A stretch of DNA of 13,745 nt from Propionibacterium sp. (GCA_012837465.1 DURG01000350.1:1-13745), one strand, 5' to 3'. Shown: positions 1-8,246, counted from the first letter of the stretch. The notes: generated from the sequence alone by a model not told the origin. Made by a program: numbers and translations.

Positions 1-711
1 GAACGGGCTGCCGGTGAGCCCCAACGCGTTGCCCCACAACCTCAACCTCTCATGGAGGTCTGGGGTGGAGGCGACGACGGCGCCGCCCACCACGTCGGAG
101 TGGCCGTTGATGAACTTCGTGGTGGAGTGCAGCACCAGATCCGCGCCGTGCTCCAAGGGGCGCTGCAGGAGCGGGGACAGGAAGGTGTTGTCGACGACCA
201 TCAGCGCCCCGGCGTCGTGGGCCATCTCGGCCGTCCTGCGGAGGTCAGTGATGCGCAGCAGCGGGTTGGACGGGGTCTCCACCCACACCAGCGCCGGACC
301 CACGGCGAGTGCGGCGCCCAGCGACTCGTCGTCGTTGAAGTCGACGAAGTCCACCGCGAAGCGCCCCTGCTGGGCGAGGAACGTGAAGAGCCGCCAGGTG
401 CCGCCGTAGGCGTCGTGCTGCACGACGACGCGGCCGCCGGTGGGCACGAACGCCTCGGCGATCAGCGTGACGCCGGCCAGCCCCGTCGCGGTGACGGTGG
501 CGCCCACGCCGCCCTCCATGGTGGCGATGGCCTCGCCCAGGAGGTCGCGGGTGGGGTTGCCGGAGCGGGAGTAGTCGTACTGGCGGGCCTGCCCGATCCC
601 CTCGAACGTGAAGTTCGACGACAGGTACATCGGCGGCACTACCGCCCCGTGGGCGGGGTCGGCGGCCAGGCCGGTGCGCATCGCGTCGGTCCAGCGGGAG
701 AAGTCAGTCAT
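1..711 (-). CDS. metB: Cystathionine gamma-synthase (trans-sulfuration PLP enzyme), N-terminal part, cut by window edge
   Basis: The reading frame stays open from an ATG at 709-711 to the left edge, giving 237 residues of a Cys/Met-metabolism PLP enzyme (full family members are about 380-400 aa). Visible landmarks are YDYSRSGNPTRD near residue 59, the HDAYGGTWRLF stretch typical of cystathionine gamma-synthases, VVDNTFLSPLLQ, and STTKFINGHSDVVGG, whose Lys199 is the expected PLP Schiff-base lysine (E. coli MetB uses a Lys at nearly the same position). The enzyme would join an activated homoserine ester and cysteine to make cystathionine in cytoplasmic methionine synthesis. Cystathionine gamma-lyase or a related family member cannot be fully excluded without the C-terminus. 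A weak Shine-Dalgarno (GAAAGG) precedes the ATG, and a TATGTT -10-like box lies at 744-739 on this strand, just after the hairpin ending the ATPase gene upstream. Confidence 0.85.
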   Translation of the reverse strand, partial: MTDFSRWTDAMRTGLAADPAHGAVVPPMYLSSNFTFEGIGQARQYDYSRSGNPTRDLLGEAIATMEGGVGATVTATGLAGVTLIAEAFVPTGGRVVVQHDAYGGTWRLFTFLAQQGRFAVDFVDFNDDESLGAALAVGPALVWVETPSNPLLRITDLRRTAEMAHDAGALMVVDNTFLSPLLQRPLEHGADLVLHSTTKFINGHSDVVGGAVVASTPDLHERLRLWGNALGLTGSPF

Positions 712-745
712 GCCACGCCTTTCGGGAAAGCTCCCCCAAACATAG

Positions 746-771
746 TGGGGCCCCGGCGAACCGGGGCCCCA
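746..771 (-). terminator. Perfect 11-bp GC hairpin after the ABC ATPase gene
   Basis: TGGGGCCCCGG (746-756) and CCGGGGCCCCA (761-771) pair perfectly around a CGAA tetraloop. The hairpin lies 20 bases past the stop codon of the ATPase gene and before metB, both minus strand, so it most likely ends ATPase transcription. There is no U-tract after it, as is common for actinobacterial terminators. It is symmetrical and could act in either direction. Confidence 0.75.
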
Positions 772-790
772 CAGACGTTCGAGTTCGCTG

Positions 791-1882
<1,092 letters not shown>

Positions 1883-2044
1883 GCCACTTGTCCTTTCCAC
1901 GGGCAGGTACGTGCCCGACGATCCGTTGTGGATTGGAACCCTAGGTATTTAGGTTTTCCTCTTTCGGACTTTACACCGCAACGGCCCGCTCGGAGCAACG
2001 GGGGTGGCCTGTGAACGGCAACATGTGGACACTTCCGCGTGGCT

Positions 2045-2069
2045 GGAACGTTAAAGTCACCGAATCGTT
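2045..2069 (+). promoter_or_regulatory. Possible ECF (SigE-type) promoter of the DedA gene
   Basis: GGAACG (2045-2050), 15 bases, then CGTT (2066-2069). This fits the GGAAC-N15/16-CGTT pattern known for actinobacterial envelope-stress ECF sigma factors. A transcript would start near 2077, about 35 bases before the GTG. The motif is short and could occur by chance. Confidence 0.35.
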
Positions 2070-2098
2070 ATAGAACGGCGGGTGCCTCCCCGTTGACG

Positions 2099-2104
2099 TA
2101 GCAT
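2099..2104 (+). promoter_or_regulatory. Candidate -10 box for a leaderless DedA transcript
   Basis: TAGCAT (TANNNT) ends 7 bases before the GTG start at 2112, the spacing expected if transcription starts on the G of GTG. No Shine-Dalgarno precedes the start. No good -35 box is visible at 17-18 bases, so the call is tentative. Confidence 0.4.
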
Positions 2105-2111
2105 TCACCGC

Positions 2112-2921
2112 GTGACCGACGAGCACCAGCCCTCCGCAGAACCCATCGACGGTGCGACGCCCGACGGCGCCGCCGAGCCCGCCGTCGATCCCGTTCCCGA
2201 GGAGGAGCAATGGTGGGAGTCCGACGGGATGCCCTGGAAGAAGGAGCCCGGCAGGGCTGACTACTGGTGCCTCGGCTGGTTCGGCTTCATCGGTGTCTTC
2301 TCATTGATCCTGCTGCCGACCAGGGCGTGGCTCATCGCGACGGCGCCGGATTGGCTGGCGATGCTGACTGGGGGGCGCACCGCGGTCGCCGTGTCGGGTG
2401 CCCTCGCCTCGCAGGGGGAGATGCCGCACTGGCCCATCGTGCTGGTGGTGGCGTCCATCCTCAGCCTCAAGTTCGACTGGGTCTACTGGTGGGCGGGCAA
2501 GCTCTGGGGCCGCGGGATCATCGAGGTCTGGGCCGGCCAGTCCAAGCGGGCCGCCCGCAACTATGCCCGTGCGGAACGCGTGGCCGAGAAGCTGGGCCCG
2601 CTGGGCTTCCTCGTGGCCTACATCCCGATCCCGCTGCCGCTGATGCAGGTGGTCTTCGTCCTCTCGGGCGCCACCAACATGAGCCTGCGGCGCTTCCTCC
2701 TCTACGACTACATCGCCTCGACGCTGTGGCTGGTGCTCTACTTCTGGCTGGGTTGGCGCTTCGGGGAGCCCATCGTCGGGGTGCTGGAGGCCTACGCGCG
2801 CATCGCGATGTGGGTGGCGCTCGGCCTGATCGTGTTCATCTTCATCTCCACCTACCTGGCGCAGAAGAAGAAGGCCGAGCAGAAGGCCGCCGCAGCCGAC
2901 GCCGAGGCCGCCGAGAAGTAG
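2112..2921 (+). CDS. DedA-family integral membrane protein, divergent
   Basis: This 269-aa protein has an acidic soluble N-terminus (about residues 1-45) and hydrophobic segments at about 51-75, 107-128, 163-186, 198-217 and 228-250, ending in a charged Lys/Ala/Glu tail. Residues 119-133 (LKFDWVYWWAGKLWG) and 184-206 (the SGATNMSLRRFLLYDY region) match the two conserved blocks of DedA/SNARE-associated proteins. Some of these proteins are lipid flippases (for example of undecaprenyl phosphate or phosphatidylethanolamine) and depend on the proton gradient. The usual R-F-x-P-x-x-R block is here AYIPIPLPLMQ and lacks both arginines, so transport activity may differ. The GTG at 2112 is the only good start and may be leaderless. 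The stop lies 13 bases from the stop of the convergent methyltransferase gene, with no obvious terminator between. Confidence 0.75.
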   Translation: MTDEHQPSAEPIDGATPDGAAEPAVDPVPEEEQWWESDGMPWKKEPGRADYWCLGWFGFIGVFSLILLPTRAWLIATAPDWLAMLTGGRTAVAVSGALASQGEMPHWPIVLVVASILSLKFDWVYWWAGKLWGRGIIEVWAGQSKRAARNYARAERVAEKLGPLGFLVAYIPIPLPLMQVVFVLSGATNMSLRRFLLYDYIASTLWLVLYFWLGWRFGEPIVGVLEAYARIAMWVALGLIVFIFISTYLAQKKKAEQKAAAADAEAAEK

Positions 2922-2934
2922 GGCCCGTTCCCCG

Positions 2935-3540
2935 TCAGGCCTTGCCGCAGATGGCGACGATGAAGGTGGAATCCTCGGTGAACGGCCGCAGGTCCCACGT
3001 CGACAGCGGCACCTGGAGCACCAGCCCGGCCTGCTCGCAGTCGGCCAGGAAGTCGCGGAAGTCGTAGCCGCGGCCAGCGCCGAAGCCGATGATCGCCCGG
3101 CCGTCGTCGGCCAGGTGGGTGGCGAAGCGGCGCAGCACCTCGACGCGCGTCGACGGCGCGAGGAAGCCCATCACGTTGCCGGCGGAGACGACCACGTCGA
3201 AGTTCGCCTCGACGCCCTGCGCCGGGAGGTCCATCTCGGCCAGGTCGCCGGTGACCCAGGTGGGGCCGGGGTAGTCCTCCTCGGCGGCGGCGATGAGGCC
3301 GGGGTCGACGTCGATGCCGACGACGGTGTGGCCCAGTGCGTGCAGCCTGCCGCCCACGCGACCCGGGCCACAGCCGGCGTCGAGGATGCGGGAGTTGCGT
3401 TGCACCATCGCGTCGACGGTGCGCACCTCGCCGGCCAGGTCGTGTCCCTGGGTCTCCATGTCCTTGAACCGCTGGATGTAGCGGCGGGTGTGGTCAGGGT
3501 CGGCCGCGATGATGCGGCTCCACTTGCTGGGCTCAGGCAT
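2935..3540 (-). CDS. Class I SAM-dependent methyltransferase
   Basis: This 201-aa cytoplasmic protein has a clear Rossmann-type SAM site. Motif I is LDAGCGPG (53-60), the acidic end of strand 2 is GIDVDP (75-80, Asp77 likely binding the ribose), a GDLAEMD loop lies at 98-104, and FDVVVSAGNVMGFL follows at 114-127. The ATG at 3538-3540 is preferred; the frame is open further upstream, but that extension runs through a dispersed intergenic repeat and has junk-like composition (R/S/P-rich). Only a weak purine run (AGAGAGAG) serves as a ribosome site. The substrate cannot be told: this small fold covers small-molecule, lipid and rRNA/tRNA methylation. The gene lies downstream of tRNA-Thr on the same strand and converges on the DedA gene. 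Confidence 0.85.
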   Translation of the reverse strand: MPEPSKWSRIIAADPDHTRRYIQRFKDMETQGHDLAGEVRTVDAMVQRNSRILDAGCGPGRVGGRLHALGHTVVGIDVDPGLIAAAEEDYPGPTWVTGDLAEMDLPAQGVEANFDVVVSAGNVMGFLAPSTRVEVLRRFATHLADDGRAIIGFGAGRGYDFRDFLADCEQAGLVLQVPLSTWDLRPFTEDSTFIVAICGKA

Positions 3541-3568
3541 GGGTCTCTCTCTGCTGGGAAGGTTCGGC

Positions 3569-3623
3569 GGGTTTCGACGCGATCGCGCTCCTCGCAAGCT
3601 CGGAGGCGAACGGCTCAACCAGC
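3569..3623. repeat. Dispersed intergenic repeat, copy A (GGTTTCGAC ... GGCTCAACC)
   Basis: A GGTTTCGAC end (3570-3578) and a GGCTCAACC end (3612-3620) enclose an imperfect dyad around CTCCTCGC/GGAGGCG. The same ends and centre recur at 5414-5503 and 7853-7903. The element lies between tRNA-Thr and the methyltransferase gene and could help end tRNA transcription. No coding function is evident. Confidence 0.65.
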
Positions 3624-3628
3624 GTGAG

Positions 3629-3701
3629 AGCCTCCTGTGGGAGTCGAACCCACGACCCTCCGCTTACAAGGCGGATGCTCTGGCCGCTGAGCTAAGGAGG
3701 C
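3629..3701 (-). tRNA. tRNA-Thr (anticodon UGU)
   Basis: The minus strand folds into a complete cloverleaf of 73 bases. The acceptor stem is GCCTCCT/AGGAGGC, the D-arm is GCTC/GAGC, and the anticodon stem is TCCGC/GCGGA around loop CTTGTAA with anticodon TGT at 3668-3666. The T-arm is GTGGG-TTCGACT-CCCAC. The discriminator is T and the CCA end is not encoded. It reads ACA threonine codons. Confidence 0.95.
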
Positions 3702-3707
3702 GCGGCG

Positions 3708-3738
3708 CCCATTGTGCCAACACTGCGGCCCGAATGGG
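3708..3738 (-). terminator. Weak possible hairpin between manA and tRNA-Thr
   Basis: CCCATT (3708-3713) pairs with AATGGG (3733-3738), with an inner GTG-CCAA-CAC helix. It sits in the 41-base gap after the manA stop. The stem is short and has no U-tract, so manA and the tRNA could equally be co-transcribed. Confidence 0.25.
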
Positions 3739-3742
3739 AAAA

Positions 3743-4921
3743 TCAGGCTCCGGACGCGGCGACGAAGAGTTGCCCCTCACCGCGTGCATTGGCGTGCTCG
3801 TCGGCGTCGAGGAAGACGGCGTCGCCCGAGGCAAGGCTCATCTCTCCGTGGTCTCCCTGCAGCACGAACTCGCCGGCGGTCACCAGCGCGATGCGCCCGC
3901 AGTCGGTGCGGGGGATGGGGAGGTACGCGTCGTCGACGGGGGACACCAGCCACAGCTCGAACTCGGGGAACGAGGTTGGGTAGACGTAGACGCCGTCGGA
4001 GCCCTCCGCGAGCAACGGCCGCGGCACGATCGGGCGGAACTCCACGACCTGCAGCAGACCGTCGACGTCGATGTGCTTCTGGGTGAGCCCGCCGCGCACG
4101 ACGTTGTCGGAGTTGGCCATGATCTCCACGGCCACGCCGCGCATGTAGGCGTGCATGATGCCGGGCTCCAACGCGATGGCCTCGCCGGGCTGCAGCTTGA
4201 AGCGGTTCATGTGGAGGGCGGCCAGGATGCCCGGATCGCCCGGGAAGAACTCGTCGAGTTCGACGGCGGTGCGCGCGAACTCACCCAGCGCTCCCGGCAC
4301 CTCGAGGTTGTTGACGGCGGCGGCGAGCACGACGTCGACCAGGTGCCGCCTCTCGTCGAGCGAGAGGACGTCGAGGAAGACCTCCTCCAGGGCAGCAGCG
4401 GAGCAGCGGTCCCGCAGGGGGCCGATCACCGAGGACAGCTCGTCGGCGACACCCAACGCCTCGAAGAGGCCGGCAGTCTCGAGGGGGTCGCGGAAGCCGA
4501 GCAGGCCCTCGAACGGGGTGAGTGCCACGATGGCTTCCGGCTTCGGCCAGTCGTCCTTGTAGGAGCGGACCGGATCCTGCGGATGGAGCCCCAGGAGGGA
4601 TTCGCGGGCGTAGCCGACGACGGCCTGCTCGCGCGAGGGGTGCGCCTGCAGGCTGAGCGGGGTGGAGGCCGCGAGGAGCTTCAGCATGTAGGGGAGGAGG
4701 TCGCCGAACTCCGCGCGGGCCGCGGCGCCGATGACGTGTGGGTTGTTCTGGATGTAGGTGTCCAGGGCCATGCCGTCATCCAGGAAGCCGTGGCCACTGG
4801 GGTGGGTGCCCAGCCAGTACTCGGCCCAAGGGCTGCCATCGGGTTCGCGGCGCAGAATCGCCGGGATGGCAGTCTTGCTTCCCCAGGCGAAGTGCTGAAC
4901 GTGGCCGTCGAGTCGGCGCAT
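3743..4921 (-). CDS. manA: Mannose-6-phosphate isomerase, class I
   Basis: This 392-aa zinc enzyme interconverts fructose-6-phosphate and mannose-6-phosphate, linking glycolysis to GDP-mannose and mannose use. The class I features are intact. LSLQAHPS supplies zinc ligands Gln92 and His94, and WPKPEAIVAL supplies Glu129. EPGIMHAYMRGVAVEIMANSD supplies His257, and VVRGGLTQKHID contains the catalytic Arg276. The N-terminus HVQHFAWGSKTAIP is also typical of the family. The ATG at 4919-4921 is preceded by AAGGAAA 11 bases upstream, so this mRNA appears to have a leader. It is divergent from the DUF3263 gene. On the minus strand, TTGACA at 4955-4950 is a perfect -35 hexamer but has no good -10, and TAGAGT at 4972-4967 is a possible -10 overlapping an 18-base dyad. 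Confidence 0.93.
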   Translation of the reverse strand: MRRLDGHVQHFAWGSKTAIPAILRREPDGSPWAEYWLGTHPSGHGFLDDGMALDTYIQNNPHVIGAAARAEFGDLLPYMLKLLAASTPLSLQAHPSREQAVVGYARESLLGLHPQDPVRSYKDDWPKPEAIVALTPFEGLLGFRDPLETAGLFEALGVADELSSVIGPLRDRCSAAALEEVFLDVLSLDERRHLVDVVLAAAVNNLEVPGALGEFARTAVELDEFFPGDPGILAALHMNRFKLQPGEAIALEPGIMHAYMRGVAVEIMANSDNVVRGGLTQKHIDVDGLLQVVEFRPIVPRPLLAEGSDGVYVYPTSFPEFELWLVSPVDDAYLPIPRTDCGRIALVTAGEFVLQGDHGEMSLASGDAVFLDADEHANARGEGQLFVAASGA

Positions 4922-4956
4922 CTTGAAGATCGTTTCCTTGGCTGTTCGTTGTCAAA

Positions 4957-4974
4957 GGCAGAGTTGACTCTACC
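4957..4974. promoter_or_regulatory. 18-base dyad in the manA/DUF3263 divergent region, possible operator
   Basis: GG-C-AGAGT-TG-ACTCT-A-CC is a dyad with one mismatched pair, centred between 4965 and 4966. It overlaps a possible manA -10 (TAGAGT on the minus strand) and lies between the two divergent start codons. Regulator unknown. Confidence 0.3.
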
Positions 4975-5029
4975 CCTCGACTCCCACATCCCCCAGCGAA
5001 GCGTGGGCACGAGCAGGGTCGACGAGCGA

Positions 5030-5058
5030 ATGACACAGGTGTCGTTTGCGTCTAGACT
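5030..5058 (+). promoter_or_regulatory. Housekeeping-type promoter of the DUF3263 gene, leaderless
   Basis: The -35 box ATGACA (5030-5035, 5 of 6 to TTGACA), a 17-base spacer and the -10 box TAGACT (5053-5058) are followed by 6 bases and then the ATG at 5065. The predicted transcript starts at the A of the ATG, and there is no Shine-Dalgarno. This is the best sigma-A-like promoter in the window. Confidence 0.7.
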
Positions 5059-5064
5059 GGCGGC

Positions 5065-5340
5065 ATGTCTGAAGCCCTCCACGTGCAGGCGCCGGTCGAA
5101 CTGACCGAGCGGGAAGCCGCCATCCTCGACTTCGAGGACAGCTGGTTCACCGCCGCCGTGCCCAAGGAGCAGGCCATCATGGAGCACTTCTCGCTCTCCT
5201 CGGCGCGCTACTACCAGCAGCTCAACGCGCTGATCGACACGCCGCAGGCGCTCGAGTACCGCCCGCTTCTGGTCAAGCGCCTGCGTCGCATGCGGTCGCA
5301 GCGCCAGGCCGCGAGGTCGGCGCGTCGCCTGCACGCCTGA
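5065..5340 (+). CDS. DUF3263 family protein
   Basis: This 91-aa protein matches the actinobacterial DUF3263 family throughout. It starts LTEREAAILDFE (13-24), followed by AVPKEQAIMEHFSLSSARYYQQLN, then ALEYRPLLVKRLRRMR and a basic Arg-rich tail. KEQAI...SARYYQQLNALID reads like a helix-turn-helix resembling a sigma-factor or DNA-binding segment. With the basic tail, a nucleic-acid role is plausible but unproven. The start is fixed by a leaderless promoter six bases upstream. It is usually a single short gene; M. tuberculosis has a family member (Rv0430, as I recall) a few genes from groEL2, and here it also lies close to groEL, which suggests an old neighbourhood. Confidence 0.85.
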   Translation: MSEALHVQAPVELTEREAAILDFEDSWFTAAVPKEQAIMEHFSLSSARYYQQLNALIDTPQALEYRPLLVKRLRRMRSQRQAARSARRLHA

Positions 5341-5365
5341 TCGTTAGCCCGGGAGCCCTGCGAGC

Positions 5366-5503
5366 GGTGTCGAAACCGCCAAGCGCTGATTGCGCCTGTA
5401 CGTAGACTCACCGGGTTTCGACACGCGCCTGTGCTCGTTCCTCGCAGAGGCGCGGCTCAACCAACGCTTGTACTCGTTCCTCACAGGGGCGCGGCTCAAC
5501 CAG
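5366..5503. repeat. Dispersed intergenic repeat, copy B, with inverted and tandem parts
   Basis: GTGTCGAAACC (5367-5377) and GGTTTCGACAC (5414-5424) form a perfect 11-bp inverted repeat 36 bases apart. Then the unit TGTnCTCGTTCCTC...GGCGCGGCTCAACCA occurs twice with a 39-base period (from 5430 and from 5469). This fills most of the 167-base gap between the stops of the DUF3263 gene and the convergent HEXXH gene. It shares its ends with copies A and C. Confidence 0.7.
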
Positions 5504-5507
5504 CAGG

Positions 5508-5957
5508 TCACCGCTTCAGCAGCGTCCTGAACCCCTCGCGCAGCGGCCGCTTGTCGCGAATCCGGTAGCCGCCCTTGAGCAGGTTCGCCTGCACCTCGAA
5601 GTGGTTCGCACTCGCGCGGTCGCCGGTGCGCAGCATCGACCACGCCGTCGCCAGCCCGTACAGGGGTAGGAACGGCAGGCCCAGGCAGTAGGCGTATTGC
5701 CAGGCGTGCTCATCCTCGTGTGCCATGAGGTCCGGGATGAGCCGGGAGGCCTGTTCGACGGTGCGGCCGGGCATGAGCACCACGTCGCCGACCGTCATGG
5801 CGCTGGCGTTGATGAGTGGGAGTTTCACGTCCTCGAAGACGACGAGGTGGCCGACCCTGCGTGCCTTGCCCTTGCCGACCAGCCCCAGCACCAGGCCAAG
5901 GGGCGTCGACAGGTTCAGCACGTTGGCGACGTTGCGGATGGTGCGGGCCTTGTCCAT
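5508..5957 (-). CDS. Putative zinc metallopeptidase-like protein with HEXXH motif
   Basis: This 149-aa protein carries HEDEHAWQYAY (80-90), an HEXXH zinc-binding motif with catalytic Glu81, and a later Glu121 in NHFEVQANL that could be the third ligand. A hydrophobic stretch follows the motif (LGLPFLPLYGLATAWSM, 92-108), and residues 16-28 are also hydrophobic, so it may sit at the membrane. Similar short HExxH proteins are annotated as hypothetical in actinobacteria; no substrate is known to me. The ATG at 5957 is chosen because a TACATT -10-like box ends six bases upstream (possible leaderless start). The frame extends to a GTG at 6050, but that start lies inside a CIRCE operator and would add a low-complexity Pro/Ala-rich leader. 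It is divergent from groEL and converges on the DUF3263 gene. Confidence 0.65.
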   Translation of the reverse strand: MDKARTIRNVANVLNLSTPLGLVLGLVGKGKARRVGHLVVFEDVKLPLINASAMTVGDVVLMPGRTVEQASRLIPDLMAHEDEHAWQYAYCLGLPFLPLYGLATAWSMLRTGDRASANHFEVQANLLKGGYRIRDKRPLREGFRTLLKR

Positions 5958-5963
5958 GGGGTC

Positions 5964-5969
5964 AATGTA
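5964..5969 (-). promoter_or_regulatory. Candidate -10 box for leaderless HEXXH gene
   Basis: TACATT on the minus strand (5969-5964) ends six bases before the ATG at 5957, the same geometry as in the DUF3263 gene. No convincing -35 partner is seen. Confidence 0.35.
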
Positions 5970-6043
5970 GTGCCGGATCCTGCCGAGCCCCTTCGAACTG
6001 CCCGGCTCCTTCGCCGCAGGGGCAGGCTCAGGGACCGGGATTC

Positions 6044-6070
6044 TTTGCACTCGTTTGGGGAGAGTGCTAA
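6044..6070. promoter_or_regulatory. CIRCE operator 1 (HrcA site) upstream of groEL
   Basis: TTTGCACTC-N9-GAGTGCTAA matches the CIRCE consensus TTAGCACTC-N9-GAGTGCTAA at 17 of 18 positions, with the exact nine-base spacer. The arms overlap the putative -35 and -10 boxes of the groEL promoter, so HrcA binding here should block RNA polymerase. Confidence 0.85.
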
Positions 6071-6073
6071 TAA
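6045..6073 (+). promoter_or_regulatory. Probable groEL promoter inside CIRCE 1
   Basis: TTGCAC (6045-6050), a 17-base spacer, and TAATAA (6068-6073) form a plausible -35/-10 pair. The transcript would start near 6080, at the left edge of CIRCE 2, giving a leader of about 140 bases. Confidence 0.5.
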
Positions 6074-6078
6074 TGGGG

Positions 6079-6105
6079 TTAGCACTCTCAAGGTTTGAGT
6101 GCTAC
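6079..6105. promoter_or_regulatory. CIRCE operator 2 (HrcA site) upstream of groEL
   Basis: TTAGCACTC-N9-GAGTGCTAC matches the consensus at 17 of 18 positions with a nine-base spacer. It starts eight bases after CIRCE 1; the centres of the two are 35 bases apart. It covers the predicted transcription start. Confidence 0.9.
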
Positions 6106-6118
6106 CGAACAGCGGTGA

Positions 6119-7846
<1,728 letters not shown>

Positions 7847-7852
7847 CCCCGC

Positions 7853-7903
7853 TGGTTGAGCCGGCCGCCTCCGACGAAGGAGGAGCGCGGACGCGTCGAA
7901 ACC
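7853..7903. repeat. Dispersed intergenic repeat, copy C
   Basis: CTGGTTGAGC at the left and GTCGAAACC (7895-7903) at the right enclose a CCTCC-GACGAA-GGAGG hairpin. This is copy A read from the other strand. It starts seven bases after the groEL stop. Confidence 0.65.
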
Positions 7904-7931
7904 GTTGAAGGATTCTCAACGCCTGAATCGA

Positions 7932-7961
7932 GAAGGGCGGTCCCGCAAGGGGCCGCCCTTC
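7932..7961 (+). terminator. groEL terminator hairpin
   Basis: A 13-bp stem, GAAGGGCGGTCCC (7932-7944) with GGGGCCGCCCTTC (7949-7961), has one G-U pair and a 4-base CGCA/GCAA-type loop. It is the strongest hairpin after groEL and has no U-tract. Confidence 0.8.
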
Positions 7962-8060
7962 GTCGTGCCGCCACCGTTTCCCGCTATGGCTTGCCACCGT
8001 TTGCAAGCGGGAGCTGCCACCGTTTTAAGTCTGCAACCGCCACCGTTTTCAAATGCGCCA
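7962..8060. mobile_element. Probable end of an IS21-type element: four 23-base-spaced repeats
   Basis: GCCACCGTTT begins at 7970, 7993, 8016 and 8039, spaced exactly 23 bases apart, with unrelated sequence between. Multiple terminal repeats of this sort with TG...CA termini are a feature of IS21-family ends. Here the segment would end in ...GCGCCA at 8060, directly before an abrupt change to ATPase-like coding sequence. No istA or istB gene is present, so this is a solo end or remnant. Iteron-like protein-binding sites are the alternative. Confidence 0.5.
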
Positions 8061-8063
8061 TAG

Positions 8064-8246
8064 CATTCGGAGTATGTGAAGGCTGCGCAGTTGGTATCGC
8101 GTCACGACTACCGGCACCTGGCGTGGTTGCGGGAGAAGCTGGGGGATCAGCTGGTGGCAGGGGTCGTCCTGACGATGGACAAGGTGGGGCGACGGCTGCA
8201 GGACAATCTCTACGCCTTGCCGGTGAGTGCGTTGTGGATGCTGTGA
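8064..8246 (+). pseudogene. C-terminal remnant of a DUF4143-type AAA ATPase gene
   Basis: After a TAG at 8061 the frame reads EYVKAAQLVSRHDYRHL, then WLREKLGDQLVAGVVL and NLYALPVSALW, stopping at 8246. This resembles the very C-terminus of actinobacterial ATP-binding proteins with a DUF4143 domain, where an EVKAA motif (nuclease-like fold), an LG-x-x-x-VAGVVL strand and a final LP(I/V)SALW are usual. The ATPase domain and most of DUF4143 are missing, and the break coincides with the end of the repeat array. A GTG at 8076 could give a 56-aa peptide, but no ribosome site precedes it, so I treat it as dead. Confidence 0.65.

Larger units (their letters stand above)
1883..2111. other. Intergenic region between the divergent ATPase and DedA genes
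   Basis: This 229-base AT-richer gap must carry promoters for both directions. For the plus-strand DedA gene I see an ECF-like box pair (2045-2069) and a TAGCAT box just before the start codon, listed separately. For the minus-strand ATPase gene the ribosome site is clear, but no convincing -35/-10 pair is. TAAAGT (1973-1968) and TAAATA (1951-1946) are candidate -10 boxes without good -35 partners. Confidence 0.5.

Noticed and set aside
1..790. Riboswitch upstream of metB
   Set aside because: The 79-base gap before metB holds only a perfect hairpin and a ribosome site; there is no room or pattern for a SAM or similar riboswitch.
3541..3618. N-terminal extension of the methyltransferase to 3618
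   Set aside because: The added 26 codons read through the dispersed repeat and give an R/S/P-rich leader unlike the family start.
3488..5104. 538-codon plus-strand open frame opposite manA, the tRNA and the repeat
   Set aside because: It runs through a tRNA gene and a dispersed repeat and is antisense to a clear manA; Val/Gly/Asp-rich shadow.
5958..6050. Upstream GTG start (6050) for the HEXXH gene
   Set aside because: It lies inside CIRCE 1, has no ribosome site, and the added residues are low-complexity; the ATG at 5957 has a -10-like box six bases upstream.
7970..8048. CRISPR array suggested by evenly spaced repeats
   Set aside because: The repeated unit is only about 10 bases with 13-base gaps, far too short for CRISPR repeats and spacers, and no cas gene is present.
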